From Melieria omissa (Eukaryota; Arthropoda; Insecta; Diptera; Ulidiidae), in the NCBI GenBank assembly GCA_963971225.1, contig OZ020268.1, positions 11,387,032 to 11,451,031 of the forward strand: a DNA stretch of 64,000 bases, read 5' to 3'. Shown here piece by piece: positions 1 through 12,377 of the stretch. The notes beneath the pieces were generated by a model. It did no database searches, was not told the origin of the DNA, and saw nothing but the letters and a program-made list of their open reading frames with translations. The position numbers and the translations under genes are program-made. How positions within the stretch are numbered: position 1 is the first letter of the stretch; the number at the start of each line of letters is the position of its first letter.

Positions 1-220
1 TTTGCTGCTGTCGGCATTCGACTCATTGAATATTTAGCTGTCGGCAGTTGACTGCGACTACACGTGAAGGTTACACAGTTCAAAATTGAGCCATGAAATT
101 CATGTTTTGATTGTGACAAGATTTAGATTGGATTGTAAGAGGAGTAGGGAAACTAAAAACAAAAAATTATAAATGCGCTTTGGGTCAGGAAATAAAAACA
201 CAAAGGCTTAAGCAATTTTT

Positions 221-600
221 ACACAATTTCTTACTTTAAACTTAACATTTATTAGTTTTGTTCTAAGAAGTTGAAGATAAAAAAATGAAAAACCAAAGCA
301 TTACTCAATCTCAAAGTTTTGTCAGCAGTTCAATGAACTCTTGAGTGATTTAGGTAAATTGTTCTGAAGAGCTTGAAGAGTGAGAGAAGTGCAGAGTGAT
401 TTATAGCTCTGAAAGTAATCTTGAGGGGTAGAGCACCAATTACGCAATTTCTTACTTTAAACTTAACATTTATTAGTTGTGTTCTAAGAAGTTGAAGATA
501 AAAAATGAAAAACCAAAGCTTTGTCAGCAGTTAAATAAACTCTTGAGGGCTTGGAGAGTGAGTGAAGTGCAGAGTGAATTATAGTTTTGAAACTAATCTT
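221..600. repeat. 221-bp tandem duplication, two diverged units
   Basis: Two adjacent units begin near 221 and 442. Both start with CAATTTCTTACTTTAAAC and continue through the same AT-rich text (TTCTAAGAAGTTGAAGATAA, then a GTGCAGAGTGA block). The second unit lacks about 45 bp in the middle. No coding capacity is seen. Bases 1-220 hold nothing I recognise. Confidence 0.8.
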
Positions 601-675
601 TTTAGAACTGTATTGCAAGACATTTGAAATGTTAATTGATTTGACATGTTAATTGAATTTCACATGTTTATAGAT

Positions 676-1200
676 TAAAATAAAATAAAATAAAATAAAA
701 TAAAATAAAATAAAATAAAATAAAATAAAATAAAAGAAAAGAAAAGAAAAGAAAAGAAAAGAAAAGAAAAGAAAAGAAAAGAAAAGAAAAGAAAAGAAAA
801 GAAAAGAAAAGAAAAGAAAAGAAAAGAAAAGAAAAGAAAAGAAAAGAAAAGTAAAATAAAATAAAATAAAATAAAATAAAATAAAATAAAATAAAATAAA
901 ATAAAATAAAATAAAATAAAATAAAATAAAATAAAATAAAATAAAATAAAATAAAATAAAATAAAATAAAATAAAATAAAATAAAATAAAATAAAATAAA
1001 ATAAAATAAAATAAAATAAAATAAAATAAAATAAAATAAAATAAAATAAAATAAAATAAAATAAAATAAAATAAAATAAAATAAAATAAAAAAAATAAAA
1101 TAAAATAAAATCAAATAAAAATAAAATAAAATAAAATAAAATAAAATAAAATAAAATAAAGTAAAGTAAAATAAAATAAAATAAATCAAAATAAAATAAT
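676..1200. repeat. Pentanucleotide microsatellite (TAAAA)n with a (GAAAA)n core
   Basis: About 525 bp of five-base repeat: TAAAA units, a block of GAAAA units at about 734-850, then TAAAA units again with a few interruptions near 1090-1200. The repeat is open in the reverse-strand frames and yields a meaningless Phe/Ile/Leu/Tyr-rich translation. The sharp switch from TAAAA to GAAAA and back suggests expansion of one mutated unit inside an older array. Confidence 0.97.
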
Positions 1201-1498
1201 TAAGTAATAAAAAAATATTTAACAATAAATAAATAATTACTAAAAATTTTCAAAATTCAAAAAATATAATATTGATCCCACAGCTGGGGAAAACATGTTA
1301 AACAATCTGTAAAACTGGCCCTCCTACATCAATGTAAAATTGTGTCCCAAGCGTTTTTGATTTCCTGTGAGCTGGACATGCTTTCCTTAATGTTTGATAC
1401 AAAAAAAAAAAATTCGTTAACATTTTTCACACAAAATGTCGGTTTTTTAAAAGCTCAATGTCGATCTTGTATATATATACATATTACTGCATATATAA

Positions 1499-2060
1499 CA
1501 CTGCACAACAAAATCAATTTTTTTTTTAAATAACAAGGATCTGACAACGGATTCTGGCAAAGGGGACCAGAAAAAAATATACGTGTATCGGCGTTTTGAA
1601 AGGAACTGAATTTTTTGTTAGAGCGGTCAAAGTGTTCCCCCTTTTGCGCATTCTTATGGTGAATCGGAGTAAATTTTTCCCATACACACTAACCCTCAGA
1701 AATCAAGTTTTGTAGTCGATTTTAGTACCAATTTTGATTGAGTATGAAATAAATACTTAAACACATTTTCAGTTTCGGCTTAATTCTGGCATTCAAGTTA
1801 ATTTCTGAGCTTTGATGTATTCGGAGACCCATAGTAGAATTTTATGGCGAATATTTTTGTGGTACATTTTGTCCTTAAAATGTCCTGTTTTACAGGACAT
1901 TTTCGGCATTTTAGAAAAAAGGGTCAAATTGACCCATAAAAATAGGAGCTATAGGGTTAAAGTGCCCAACAGAAATTTTCTTCGTAGTATTTTACATCAA
2001 TTTGCTGAACACATCATACACCTAAAATGTGAGGTTGAATGGTTTTCCTATGCCGATTCA
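1499..2060 (+). mobile_element. Long-TIR MITE, copy 1 (3' end truncated)
   Basis: This matches the complete element at 19855-20476 along most of its length. It starts with CACTGCACAAC directly after a TAA trinucleotide and keeps the central hairpin AAAATGTCCTG/CAGGACATTTT (1877-1887 with 1893-1903). Similarity stops near 2060 inside the start of the 3' inverted repeat, so the right end and right target duplication are lost. There is no coding sequence. The 3-bp TWA target and CACTG terminus fit PIF/Harbinger or Chapaev-type (CMC) elements; I cannot choose between them. Confidence 0.75.
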
Positions 2061-4921
2061 GCACAGAGACTGATTGTGTCTGTGAAGTTTTCAGTGAACT
2101 CTGGTAAAATATTTCCATGAAATATTAAATATTTTTTATTTAGCCGAAGGCCTTGGCAGCCAGTGCTTTTCTTACTTTAGTGCAATAATTATTTACAATT
2201 ATTTCTCTCTTAAATATATAAATAAAATAAATAAAAATTAAATATTTTCTTAGAACATTGCACACACAGCTTTTACTAATTCACTCAAAGCACACTGAAT
2301 ACCACATCACTTTTTCTTGTCATAAATTTAAAACCAACTAAAACATTTCACTTGTTTAAATTTTACATCAGTGTCATAAATTTTAAATTTAAATTTCTCC
2401 AAATTTTGCATTAAAATAGAATCAGAAGACCGCTGCACCGGCGTCTTTTGTATTGTAATTTATTTTCAATTACAATTCAAACCATTTTGCATACAAAACA
2501 TTAAACGCCTTCTGCACCTTCAGCTCGGTATTGCTTCCTGGAAGTGTTGCTATGGAAATTTTCATTATTAATTCTGCATGTGAAATAGGTGGTGAATAAT
2601 GCTGCCAGCGCCAATCATTATCGCTTAGAAGGCTAATTGTCGACTGCCATGAAATGTGTGCGAATGAGCCGCAACGACCTTCCGAAACCTGTCAGCGAGA
2701 GCACAAACGTGCAGACATTAGAATTAATTTCCCTCGCAAGTGAGTTCAATGAACCGAAAGTCAATTACCTACGCTTCAAAGCAATTGTGAAATTGCAAAG
2801 AATGTGTTGTGGTGCGGTGAAACATTTGTATGGAACGCGCTCCAAACGAAATCAATCAACAGTCGCTGCCAAACATATTTCGAACATTAAAAATTAGCGA
2901 AGATATTTTCTGCATCATAGACATGAACTGACATGGGTAGATATTTTCGTATATACATATGTTATGTGTGTATTAGAGATAGCACTTCCGGATCAGTTTT
3001 AAAATCCCGGAATTTTTGGGACTGATAATCGCAGTCTTGGGATTCTGGGATTTTTTTCGGGATTTGGAATTTGAAGGAACTAAATTGGACATATTTTTGA
3101 ATCGAATCAATTTTGTTTTCGTATTTAATACAATTTCCTGTTCATATCTTAAAACTTGGAACATTTTCATGGCAAATAACATAAAATTAATAACATACAA
3201 ATGCATTTTATTGCCAAACTACCTCGCAACCCCTTTTAGAAATTAATTTGACAAAAGCAAAAACTAAGCTATGTTTCGATTCAGTGATCGAGTTTGGTCA
3301 ATTTCGCTATTTTTCGGAGCTGAAAAAGTACGGGATTTCGGGATTTCGGAATTTCGGGATTTCGGGATTTCGTATCCTGGTATTGCAATCACTACAGTGT
3401 GTGGTATGAGTGCTTAGTAAGTGAAAGCAAATGGGAAAAATAGAACTGAAGATGTATTTTTAAATCAATTTGGAAGGGTTTACAAAAGGATCAAATAAAG
3501 AATGCTTGCTGGTTTTTCTCTGAATACAAATAAATTTAAAAACAAAACTCAGTACAGAGATGAAAAGGAAGATGAGCAAAAGAATAATGTTTTTGTCAGA
3601 TATGATTGGAATTTATAAAATAAAACTGTATAAAATTACTTTTAAACATTTAATTGTGGCAAATCGAAAACTTCTTAAATTTTTTAAGTCCATCAAAATC
3701 TGCAAAACTATGATTTGTTATTTGGTATGTTTCTGGTGCCAACACAAAATCGATCACAAAATTCTTGGTATGAGCATAAAAACAGTTGCCTTGAGTCTGC
3801 AACTGTTCACAAGTTGTTTGACCTTTCGGAATTTTGCGGCATACAACAATGTCCAGCCACGTATGTCTATACACATGTCCATATGTTCATGCATATGTCT
3901 TCGTCCTTAGGTGCCAAGTGAGTTGGCTTGGGGAATGTTTGTTTTGACACTTTTTACCGGTTTATATATCATATTTGAATGGCCCTGTTGACTGTTACCC
4001 TTCTCAATCAGCGCAACGGTATACCTACACAAAGCTATTTACCACTACACATATGTGTGTGTGTATTTGTTCATGTTCACTCAGCCACTGGACACCCATG
4101 CTGCAGCATAAATTTGCAATCATCAAAGGGCAAACAAATATTTGCACACTTTTTTCTTTCATATTAAAAAGTTTTAGGCAACACTAACAACAAATAGGCG
4201 CCCACAATTTGAAAACACACACACACATACATATGTGCGAATGTGTGCTGTGTGAAAAATTCGAAATAAAAAATCAATCCCACACAATAGACGCGTCACT
4301 CACTTTAACTGACATTGCAACTTGTGCTTGAGTGAGTTTTTGGTTATGAAAAAATTGTTCATAGATGAGTAAATATTGCGTAGTAACTCAGTGGGGCACA
4401 GGCAGACTAGAAGCGGCGCTGAGTGCCATAGGCAGTTGTAAGAAAATATGATTTACTATTGGAAATTATTCAACAAGTGAAGCGTTTGATGAATGGTTTC
4501 CATAAAGCATGTTTTTGACTTTTGACAAAAATTGAACAATAAATTTTATGATGCAACTAAAATATGTAGATGAAAAAGTTCCCAAACGAATTTTTTGGTG
4601 TGGAAAAGTGGAACTGTTTTGTTTGGATGTCGAAAGCGGAAGTGAAAGCGAAGTAAAGAAGAAGTTCCTTCTTCGAAGGGACTAAATAAGGAGTTTGATT
4701 TTTAATTGACATACTTTTTTAGAGTCAGAGGTGGAAAAAATTCAAAGAAAGTGGTAGACTCAGACTCATCTCGATCTTCCTGCCGTATTCACGTAGTGCT
4801 GAACCACATAATGGGCCACTTTTCATGGTGAGTCACTAAGAGACAAAATCGTGTGTAGGAATTTTTTAGCTCCTACGATATGTAATTCTCGCTTTTGGGC
4901 TTTGCAATTTATTAGATTACA
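2061..4921. other. Non-coding AT-rich stretch with a GGGATTTC minisatellite
   Basis: I recognise no gene. Short cognate motifs of GGGATTTC/GGAATTTC form a small minisatellite at 3331-3372, with looser copies at 2990-3070. A CA-rich run lies near 4205-4230. The small open frames here are short, differ in phase and show no family signature. Confidence 0.6.
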
Positions 4922-5310
4922 AAGTGCGACAACACAAGAAAAAAATCGATATACTCTAAAACTAGACGCCAAATGTAGTTAAACTGCGTTTTTAGTTTTT
5001 CTCTCTGACATCAGAATTTTCTTTTAAAGACTTTAAAATTTCAAGGACATGTTTATTTCAACAATTTTTTTTAAATTGAGCACATTCTAGATTGTTATTC
5101 TATGGGTATCAAATGAAAGAGAAAAATCCTTAGAATCTAAAAAAATTTTATGTTTTGGTGCAACATAACGAGGAGGTGTTTAAATTGTCCTTTCAAAACT
5201 ATATCCTTGAATATCTTTGCAAATTTCCAAAAGTTTTTTTGGAAAAAAATATATCTTAAGGACTTATATGTACACTACTACATCCTTGAAATTTGTCCTT
5301 CTAACTTTAT
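4922..5310 (+). mobile_element. Half copy of the GTGCGAC inverted-repeat element
   Basis: This is a diverged single-ended copy of the arm at 26033-26400. Shared landmarks in order are GTGCGACAA, ACTAGA-GCCAAA, ACTGCGT, GACTTTAAAATTT, ATCAAATGAAAGAG and CATCCTTGAAATTT. No matching opposite arm was found nearby, so it is a decayed or broken copy. It has no coding capacity. Confidence 0.55.
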
Positions 5311-5496
5311 TAATTTAGGATATAAAAAATTTAATACTTCTACATGAAACTAACCTTAAAATGGCTGAAGGCAACACAGGATTTGCTACGCCGCAAATTT
5401 TAAACATTTTTCATTCTAGGGAACTTTTCTCACCGAAAACCAACCAAAGCAACCAAACAAATGTATGGGGTTTGTTTCCTTATGACTTTTGTCTAG

Positions 5497-6175
5497 CTGT
5501 ATGGACGAGAAAGAGGTCCTTCTATGTACTTTTTCTGCATTCTCTCGAAGAAGGAAGCCTTACTCAAGTAACTTCTGCTAGGACAATCCAATTAGACAAT
5601 TAGAGAATCCAATCCCAAACCATTCGTAGGCCACTTTGTCTTCGTTAACCTTCGCCTTACAAAAGACTTTTGTTTACGTCGTTTAACAATTTTACCAGTC
5701 GTTTACCAAGTACTTCTGCCACGATTTTGAATGAAACTCTAAACAAAAAATTTTTTTCCGTACTTCAGCATGTGTTCAACAAACCCTCTGGAATGAAATC
5801 TTTCAAGTGTTTCCATAGTCATAAAACAAATCGTTAAAGTTAGGCCTTCAGGCAGCTGGGGTCACCCGGGTGGGTATTGGTAAGGCGAAGGTTGAGCTGT
5901 ATGGACGTGAAAGAGGTCCTTCTATGCACTTGTTCTGCATTATCACGAAGAAGGAAGCCTCACTCAAGTAACTTCTACTTGGACAATCTAGAGAATCCAA
6001 TTCAAGACCATTCGTAGTCCACTTTGTCTTCTTTAAGCTGTATGGCATGAAAGAGGTCCTTCTATGCACTTGTTGTGCATTATCTCGGAAGCCTCACTCG
6101 GGTAACTTCTGCTTGAACACTTTACGGAATCCAATATCCAATAAGACTATTCATACTCTACTTTTCCTTCGTTAA
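5497..6175. repeat. About 140-bp tandem family, three units
   Basis: Units start near 5497, 5897 and 6038, each with CTGTATGG followed by GAAAGAGGTCCTTCTATG. Each continues through GAAGCCT-ACTC and AACTTCT and ends in a conserved CTTCGTTAA-like block. The last two units are directly adjacent. The first is separated by about 250 bp of unrelated sequence (5650-5895). Confidence 0.8.
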
Positions 6176-6184
6176 TAGTTCAAA

Positions 6185-7050
6185 CTAGTTGCACGAGTGA
6201 ACGCATTTAATTTCTGACTGGTTGTTGTATCACAATGGGTATTTATGGCCTAAGGGGTTTGCGCCTTGGGGTAGCAATTTACATAAAATGGTTCATGGCT
6301 CATTATATACATCAACAGTGTACATACTGGACGATTATTTAGATATGTTGTTGATTAGAAAACGAACCGACAGAAGAAAACACAGAGGTAACAAAAACCG
6401 ACCAAACATGACTGAATCGATACTTTTGTTGATTCTGATAAGTAATATTACAACTTTCCCTCAATCGTTTAGTTATCAGCGCTTACAAATTCCATAGCAA
6501 AGCGAATACAAAGCGCTCAAACTGATTCTATGAGTGAGCGGATTTAATTTCTAACTGATTGTTGTATCACAATGAGCCTTTATGGCCTAAGTGGTTTGCG
6601 CCTCGGGGCAGCTATTTAGGTAACGTGACTCATTACTCATTATATACTTCGACAGTGTATATACTGTACTAAATATGTGTGCTTTTGTTTAGATATGTTG
6701 TTGATTAGAAAACAAACTGACAGAAGAAAGCACATACATCCAAAAAAAACATCAAACATGACTGAATTGATACTTTTGTTGATTCTAATAACTAACATTA
6801 CAACTTTTCCATAGCAAAGCGAATACAAAGAGCCCAAACTGGTTCTATGAGTGAGCGGATTTAATTTCTGACTGATTGTGGCATCACAATGGGCCTTAAT
6901 AGTCTAAGTGGGTTCCGCCCCTTACCCATCTTTATCACCCCTGACTAAATTGATATTTTTCCTAATACTATTTACGAATACTGATTATGAATTCCTTTGA
7001 CTGACTTTGGGGCTTAGAATCTCCATAGCAAGGCAAATAAACTCAATCAC
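6185..7050. repeat. About 320-bp tandem family, three units
   Basis: Units begin near 6185, 6516 and 6839. Each has GAGTGA-CG-ATTTAATTTCTRACTG, then a TATCACAATG-type block, GATATGTTGTTGATTAGAAAAC, a CATGACTGAATYGATACTTTTG block, and an end near CCATAGCAAAGCGAATACAA. The third unit has lost its middle. No coding frame is conserved between units. Confidence 0.85.
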
Positions 7051-7546
7051 TTCATTGCCATTACTGTTGTACTTATTTACACACTTAAATACACACTTTA
7101 CATCTATGTATGTTTGTATGTATGCATAGCTAGAAAACGATTTCAACAATATGTTTTCAATTGCAAGAAGCAAAATACAACTAAACCAGTGCCACAAGAT
7201 TAACATCGCAACGTCCAGCACAGCTTGTCAGTTCGTACGTGCGTCAAGGACATGCAACGCCAGCACGCGCATCATTTCGTATGCAAAGCACGTTTAGCGG
7301 CTCATCACGCCAACCGCCCAACCAAACCTCAATTGGGGGCCTGTTTTGTGGGCCTAAATCAATGCCAACTAAATAGCAAAAAATAGATTTAAATTGCTTT
7401 GATTTGAACTAATGAGCGGATGGCGACTCACTTCAATCTAATGCTGACCACAAGCAAAAACAACAGCTCAACTCAACTCAAATATGTATATACTACATAA
7501 ATGAACACAAACAAATACCAGAATAAGTAAATAAGCATGCAACGAT
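7051..7546. other. Unassigned non-coding stretch
   Basis: AT-rich DNA with short runs of GTATGTATG type. I see no gene, RNA or mobile element, apart from the left target duplication of the next SINE (CAACGAT, 7540-7546). Confidence 0.6.
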
Positions 7547-7884
7547 TTTTTAATTTTTTTTTAATAATTGATTGGCACGACAGCCCGCTTACGCGAGACT
7601 AAGGCCTAGCTTCCCGCAACCACCCGTGTTGTGCGTGTGAATTTTGTACGCGGGTGGAAGGGACCTACAGTTTTATGCCGGTTCCGAACGGCAGGTTGGG
7701 AGCTTTTTCATAGGCAATTTTTACTCTCAGAGGTTTGCCATTTCCAGCTGAGAGGACAGCCACCGAAAGAGAAAACGAGTTTCCCGTTATTTTTTAGGTG
7801 TTACTACATGCAGTATTCGATCTTGCGTCGCTCTACATGCGACTCGTTGGACCGCGCACTAACCAACTGAGCCACGGCGGCTGC
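7547..7884 (-). mobile_element. tRNA-derived SINE, complete copy
   Basis: Read on the minus strand from 7884. It starts with a tRNA-like head containing an A box (TGGCTCAGTTGGTTAGTGCG) and a B-box-like GATCGAATAC. A body follows that is shared with the copy at 63712-64000: CTCTCAGCTGGAAATGGCAA, CCTCTGAGAGTAAA, AAAAGCTCCCAAC and TGGTTGCGGG. It ends in an A-rich tail. The 7-bp repeat CAACGAT flanks both ends (7540-7546 and 7885-7891), as expected from target-primed retroposition. A SINE is transcribed by RNA polymerase III from its internal promoter and mobilised by a partner LINE, which I cannot identify here. Confidence 0.85.
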
Positions 7885-8576
7885 CAACGATATGCAACGC
7901 ATGCAACGATAGGCAGAGATTTATTGATTTTCTAGGCGTTTTTTGTTTCAACATTTTGTACACTAAAGAGTGAAATTCACTTACGCGGTTCGACGCCTGA
8001 TTGCGCCGCAGGACACGCTGCGTGATTGCTGTGTGGACTGTTTGTGCGTAGTATGAGACATGTAGAAACCAAAAAATGTGGCAATTTTGTGTGGCTTTGA
8101 AGTAGTGGCTTTGTTTAGCGGCTCAGCTTTATTTTGAATTGTATTTTGTGCAATTTGCATTTATTTTGTCATAGCTCGAGGTCGACGTTTGCAGTTGGTT
8201 GCCGCTGAAAGCGAAAGGGCGCAGCCAAAGAGATTTGAATAGCACTTCACGACGCTTCTCTACAATGGTAAACTATTGCATATCTTTTTGGTATATAAAT
8301 AGCAACAAACATTATGTTGCCTTGGGCTTTGACATGGTGACAGTTTGTTTGCGACGGATGCTTGCAGGCAAATCAAATTCTTATCAACGCATTGACTACA
8401 TCGACACGTGCCGAAACAAATCATCACAAATCATCTTTGGGCATAAGACGGTGGAGACATGGCTATGCGTCCTCAAGGCGGTCGCATATGGATTTGACAG
8501 ACACTGATTGATGGTGTTTCCTTTGATAGTGAGGCAATATTTCAATGCCAAAACTGTTGTAGATATTTGGGTTGTC
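7885..8576. other. Unassigned non-coding stretch
   Basis: No recognised gene or repeat apart from the right target duplication of the SINE. Two short overlapping open frames around 8199-8653 on opposite strands show no motif. Confidence 0.5.
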
Positions 8577-8577
8577 T

Positions 8578-8650
8578 GCAGCCGTGGCCGAGTGGATGGC
8601 GTCAAATAATAGAAGAGGCTATTCGAATGAAGAGATTTTGTGCTGAGGGC
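8578..8650 (+). other. Possible tRNA-like relic (Ser/Leu type A box)
   Basis: GCAGCCGTGGCCGAGTGG resembles the 5' end of tRNA-Ser/Leu, including the A box. About 35 bp later ATTCGAATGA resembles a B box. The variable arm, anticodon stem and 3' acceptor strand cannot be folded into a normal tRNA. It is therefore a decayed tRNA pseudogene or SINE head at best. Confidence 0.3.
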
Positions 8651-11600
8651 CAAAAATATGAATAAGAGGTGAGATTAAGCTCAACAATGGCAGCTGATGC
8701 TCAGGTGAAATATGAAGTAAAGGTTTAAGATACTTGAATTTTGTAAGCCAGTCAACTAATGAAGAGATTAGGTGGTAAAGATCTCAGAGTTGTGGTGGTC
8801 ATAAATGCAAAAGACGAAATAGCTAAAACAACAACATTATACAGAACAGTATCCCAGACTAGAAAAGTGTACTGAACTAATGCATAACCCTAAGGAATAA
8901 TAGGGGTTTTCTTTCAGACTTGCCAGCAAAATGTTTCCAGAAGGCTGAAGGTGCAAAATATGGCTTCAAATGGAATCGAGCTCAAGTTGTACGCAGGACC
9001 AGCCTCAAGCCTTCTCAATAGAGAGGTGTTTCTTAAACTTTTTGACAACCCTTTTCACCGTTACAACACCGACACCCACATGGTTTACTACCCTTTTTGG
9101 GGTCCATGTAGGATTTTCCTTCAAAGTGTGCACCATTTTGTTTTTTGCTGCTGAATTTCATTCGCTGCCATTTTGCTCGAGAGTTAAAATCAAAATGAAA
9201 CTAAATGCAATTAGTTTTTGTGAAGTTTAAGCTTTTCGAAAAAGCAAAGATCCGGACTGTTGAGATCCGCTCCGAAAAAATGAAAAAAATCAAAGAAGAG
9301 GGATCAGTGGGCACTCCTTACATTTCGAACTTTGAATAAGTATGAATTAGTGCCTAAAAGTATGCAGCTCTAATCACTAAAACACGCATTGCATGTATTC
9401 TGCTTCAAGTAACACCAACACTTACAACATTGAATTTTCGTTGCATACATTTAGGATTTAGGATGTCTTGATTAACATTTAGGATGCTATGATAACTGTA
9501 AGTGATTTATTAGGGCTTAGCAACTATTTTTCTGGGCCAGCAGCTTCCGTCTCATAAATAAACTGAACGTGTTCACTAAACCATAAAAATGTAGCTACAA
9601 CTAAACGCCTCACTGAAATAGAAATGTACAAATGTATATATATACATACGCTTATGTATGCATATATACATGAATGCTGCCTTGCTTAGCAACGGAAATG
9701 CTGTAAATGATTCGCAAATTAAGTTAATAATGTTAACACAGCAACAAAACGACAGCTCATTCAGCACAAATGTTGGCAGCGTGAGCGCGCGTTGAAATGT
9801 AAGATGTATGCCCTGCGGCTTAATAACCATAAAAACGGTAATTGCTAACGCACACCAACACACAAGAGTATATACACACACATACTTGCACTCACATACT
9901 CGCATTTACAAACTTTTACACACGTTTGGTTTAACAAATTGAGCCATAGGTGAAAACCGAGCAGCTGCATGGTTGCCCTTTAATTTATTTCAATGTAATT
10001 TTGACACATTTTGGAACATATGAAAAACTGTAGAATTGTACAAATTAATGCGCCCAAGCTTTGAATGAATGTGAGAGAAAGTGAGAAAAAGGTTGACTTA
10101 ACCCAATTCATTTCATGCAGCAACGCTTTGCATCAATCGACGGCGCAAAGTTTTTAATTTAAATTACCAGAGTTGCAAAGCAACATTTATACAAATTATT
10201 AACCGCACACGTGTCGTTGATATGTGGGCTGTGTGCCAGAAATTTGTCATTAGCTTTGTGCTATTTTGCCAGCCTACGCTGCGTATGAGTAACCTTTCGA
10301 CAAACTTTCATTACAGTTTGAGGAATTTCTTTGTTGAAAAGCCAACTCAAATAAGTTTTTCTAGCACTAAATAATACTTTCGCAGTTGTTGCTCCTCACC
10401 CAGTTACGATGCTCCGAAAGCATACTAACCGATTTTTAATGTTGTGCCATGACACATTATTCACTGCTAAAAAATATCATAATACACAAATACTCAACGC
10501 TATGTGGAGCACACAGGCTGCGCATAAAGCACTAATGCCACTTCTCCTCTCGGCGCCGCCCCCTCCCCCTCCAGCTGTTTACCTGCCTTTGTGCCAGCCA
10601 CTGTGTTCAAGCGCACAACAACAACGCAGCGTTCCGAAAATGTCAACGACTTTGTTGGCTCCAATGCGACATAAGAAGAACTGTGTGCGTGTCTGTGTGT
10701 GCGTGAGACTGTGAAAGCAAAGCGTTCATGTCTACACTTTAAAATATGCGCCGCTGAAAAATCAACAAAAACGCAGCGCCGTGGCCAACGACACGAACGA
10801 GTTGAGTTGGCAAGATTCATGGCGGCGATTTATGGCATTTGCGCCAGTTGGCTGACAATTCAACACTTTGCTGTCGGCAGTGTTTTTCACGTTCAAGCAT
10901 TTTATTGACTGTGGCGCAGTGCTGCCATTGTGTATTGATGTTGTTGTTGTTTTTGTTGTTGTGTTTATGTTTATATTTGCATTTGGGTTTAAGTATGAAT
11001 TAGTAAGTGCACTCTGCAGTGAATTTTGCGTTTGTAAATATTGACAACGCACCGCAGCCAAACAATGCAAATTCAACGAAATTGCTTGCATTGCCTGGAG
11101 GAGAGAAGACAGTTCATTGTTATTGTTGTTGGCTGTGGCCAAAAATATAACTTATTGTATAATGTCAATAACACAGCTAAACGCAATGAAATAAATGGCT
11201 TTCGGTGAAAAGAACCGAGAAATTATGAGACAAAATCAAATATTGCTCATACGCCATGAAGTACCAAATAATTGCGAAGTCTTAAATGTTGTCCAAATGC
11301 GCAATAAGTCTTGCTTTGGGACATATCAAATCACTTCATTATGGTCAATGATTTGTTTTTTTGCTATACAGAAAACGACCATCAATCACTGGCAAATTTA
11401 ATAACTAAAGTTTAAAAGTTGTGTCAGGATTTGTGGTTTTTATTTCCAAATGTTTGATACGATTTGCAGACAATTTAATTGTTGCGCCCCGCATCAGTGT
11501 GTGCTGTCAACTCAATGTCACTGTCACTCACAGCTGGCTCGGACTCACCAGAAACAGGACGTGGCATGTGAGATTTATCGTTTTCAGTTGGGGTCATTGT

Positions 11601-12377
11601 ACGGTCGACGCCGACGCCAACGCCATCAGAAACGTGACTACGATTTTAACGATGTGTCTGCCATATGATGCTCCGTATTGTCTGTCATGTAGTTATAAAT
11701 GTGCGATACGTGTATTGTGCAACATTCGCACTAATTAAACTCAAGTCCATTGCTCACAAGAAATCCATTCAAAAGTCTCTACTCAGATTTAGTGTAGAGT
11801 TTCAGTTGTGGTTTTTAGTGCATTTTATTTATTTACTTTAAACTGGTTAACAAATTTATTTATGTAATTCATTTTGATTGCGTCATTGTGTCGTTTGTTT
11901 TGTTGTTTTGTTGTTAAATCTGTACGTTTCCATGGAATGTATTTCATTTCTTTCAAAGGCACAAAGGCTTTAAGCTTCTTGCAGGTGTAAAGGAAAAATA
12001 TGTGTTTACTCTCTACCGGCATTGTTCGAATTCTTTAGTTACACAGATAATGATTTGAAGTTTATTGCCCTTTTTAGATGTTTGTGCTGAGTTGTTTACG
12101 ATGTCTACACTTTTGAATTGAAAAGCTTTTTTTACTTGTGGGTGGAAAATATTCGTTTTACGGATACAATTTAACTGTTGCGGCTAGTGGAGGTTTTTTT
12201 ACTCGTTTTAGTTAAACATTGAACTAAATTATTTCGGCCAAAATGTTTTAACATTAAATTATTTCAACCTTTGAATTCGGCAATGAAAATGTGATAAAAT
12301 CACAAATTCAGAAGCGAAAAACAATAGCAATAAAACATTTTATGCTTGAACTTTCAACTCTTTAAATACTTTAATAT
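8651..12377. other. Non-coding stretch, no recognised gene
   Basis: About 3.7 kb of AT-rich DNA with a more GC-balanced island near 10530-10910, where several short frames are open on both strands by chance. Runs of TTGTTGTTG near 10935-10965 and 11115-11135 create Asn/Thr-rich reverse-strand translations. Alternating TA and ACATAC runs occur around 9630-9680 and 9850-9900. No domain, splice pattern or RNA gene is evident. Confidence 0.55.

Noticed and set aside
668..1225. 185-codon reverse-strand frame rich in Phe, Ile, Leu and Tyr
   Set aside because: It is a translation of the pentanucleotide microsatellite. A five-base repeat without stop codons stays open by construction.
1812..2120. 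102-codon plus-strand frame
   Set aside because: Lies inside the truncated long-TIR MITE and is not kept open in the second copy at 19855-20476.
3331..3372. Short direct repeats as a possible CRISPR-like array
   Set aside because: Units are about 9 bp with no unique spacers. This is a simple minisatellite in eukaryotic DNA.
10762..11142. Asn/Thr-rich reverse-strand frame of 126 codons
   Set aside because: The Asn and Thr runs come from TTGTTGTTG repeats and the frame begins at TTG, not ATG. No known family.
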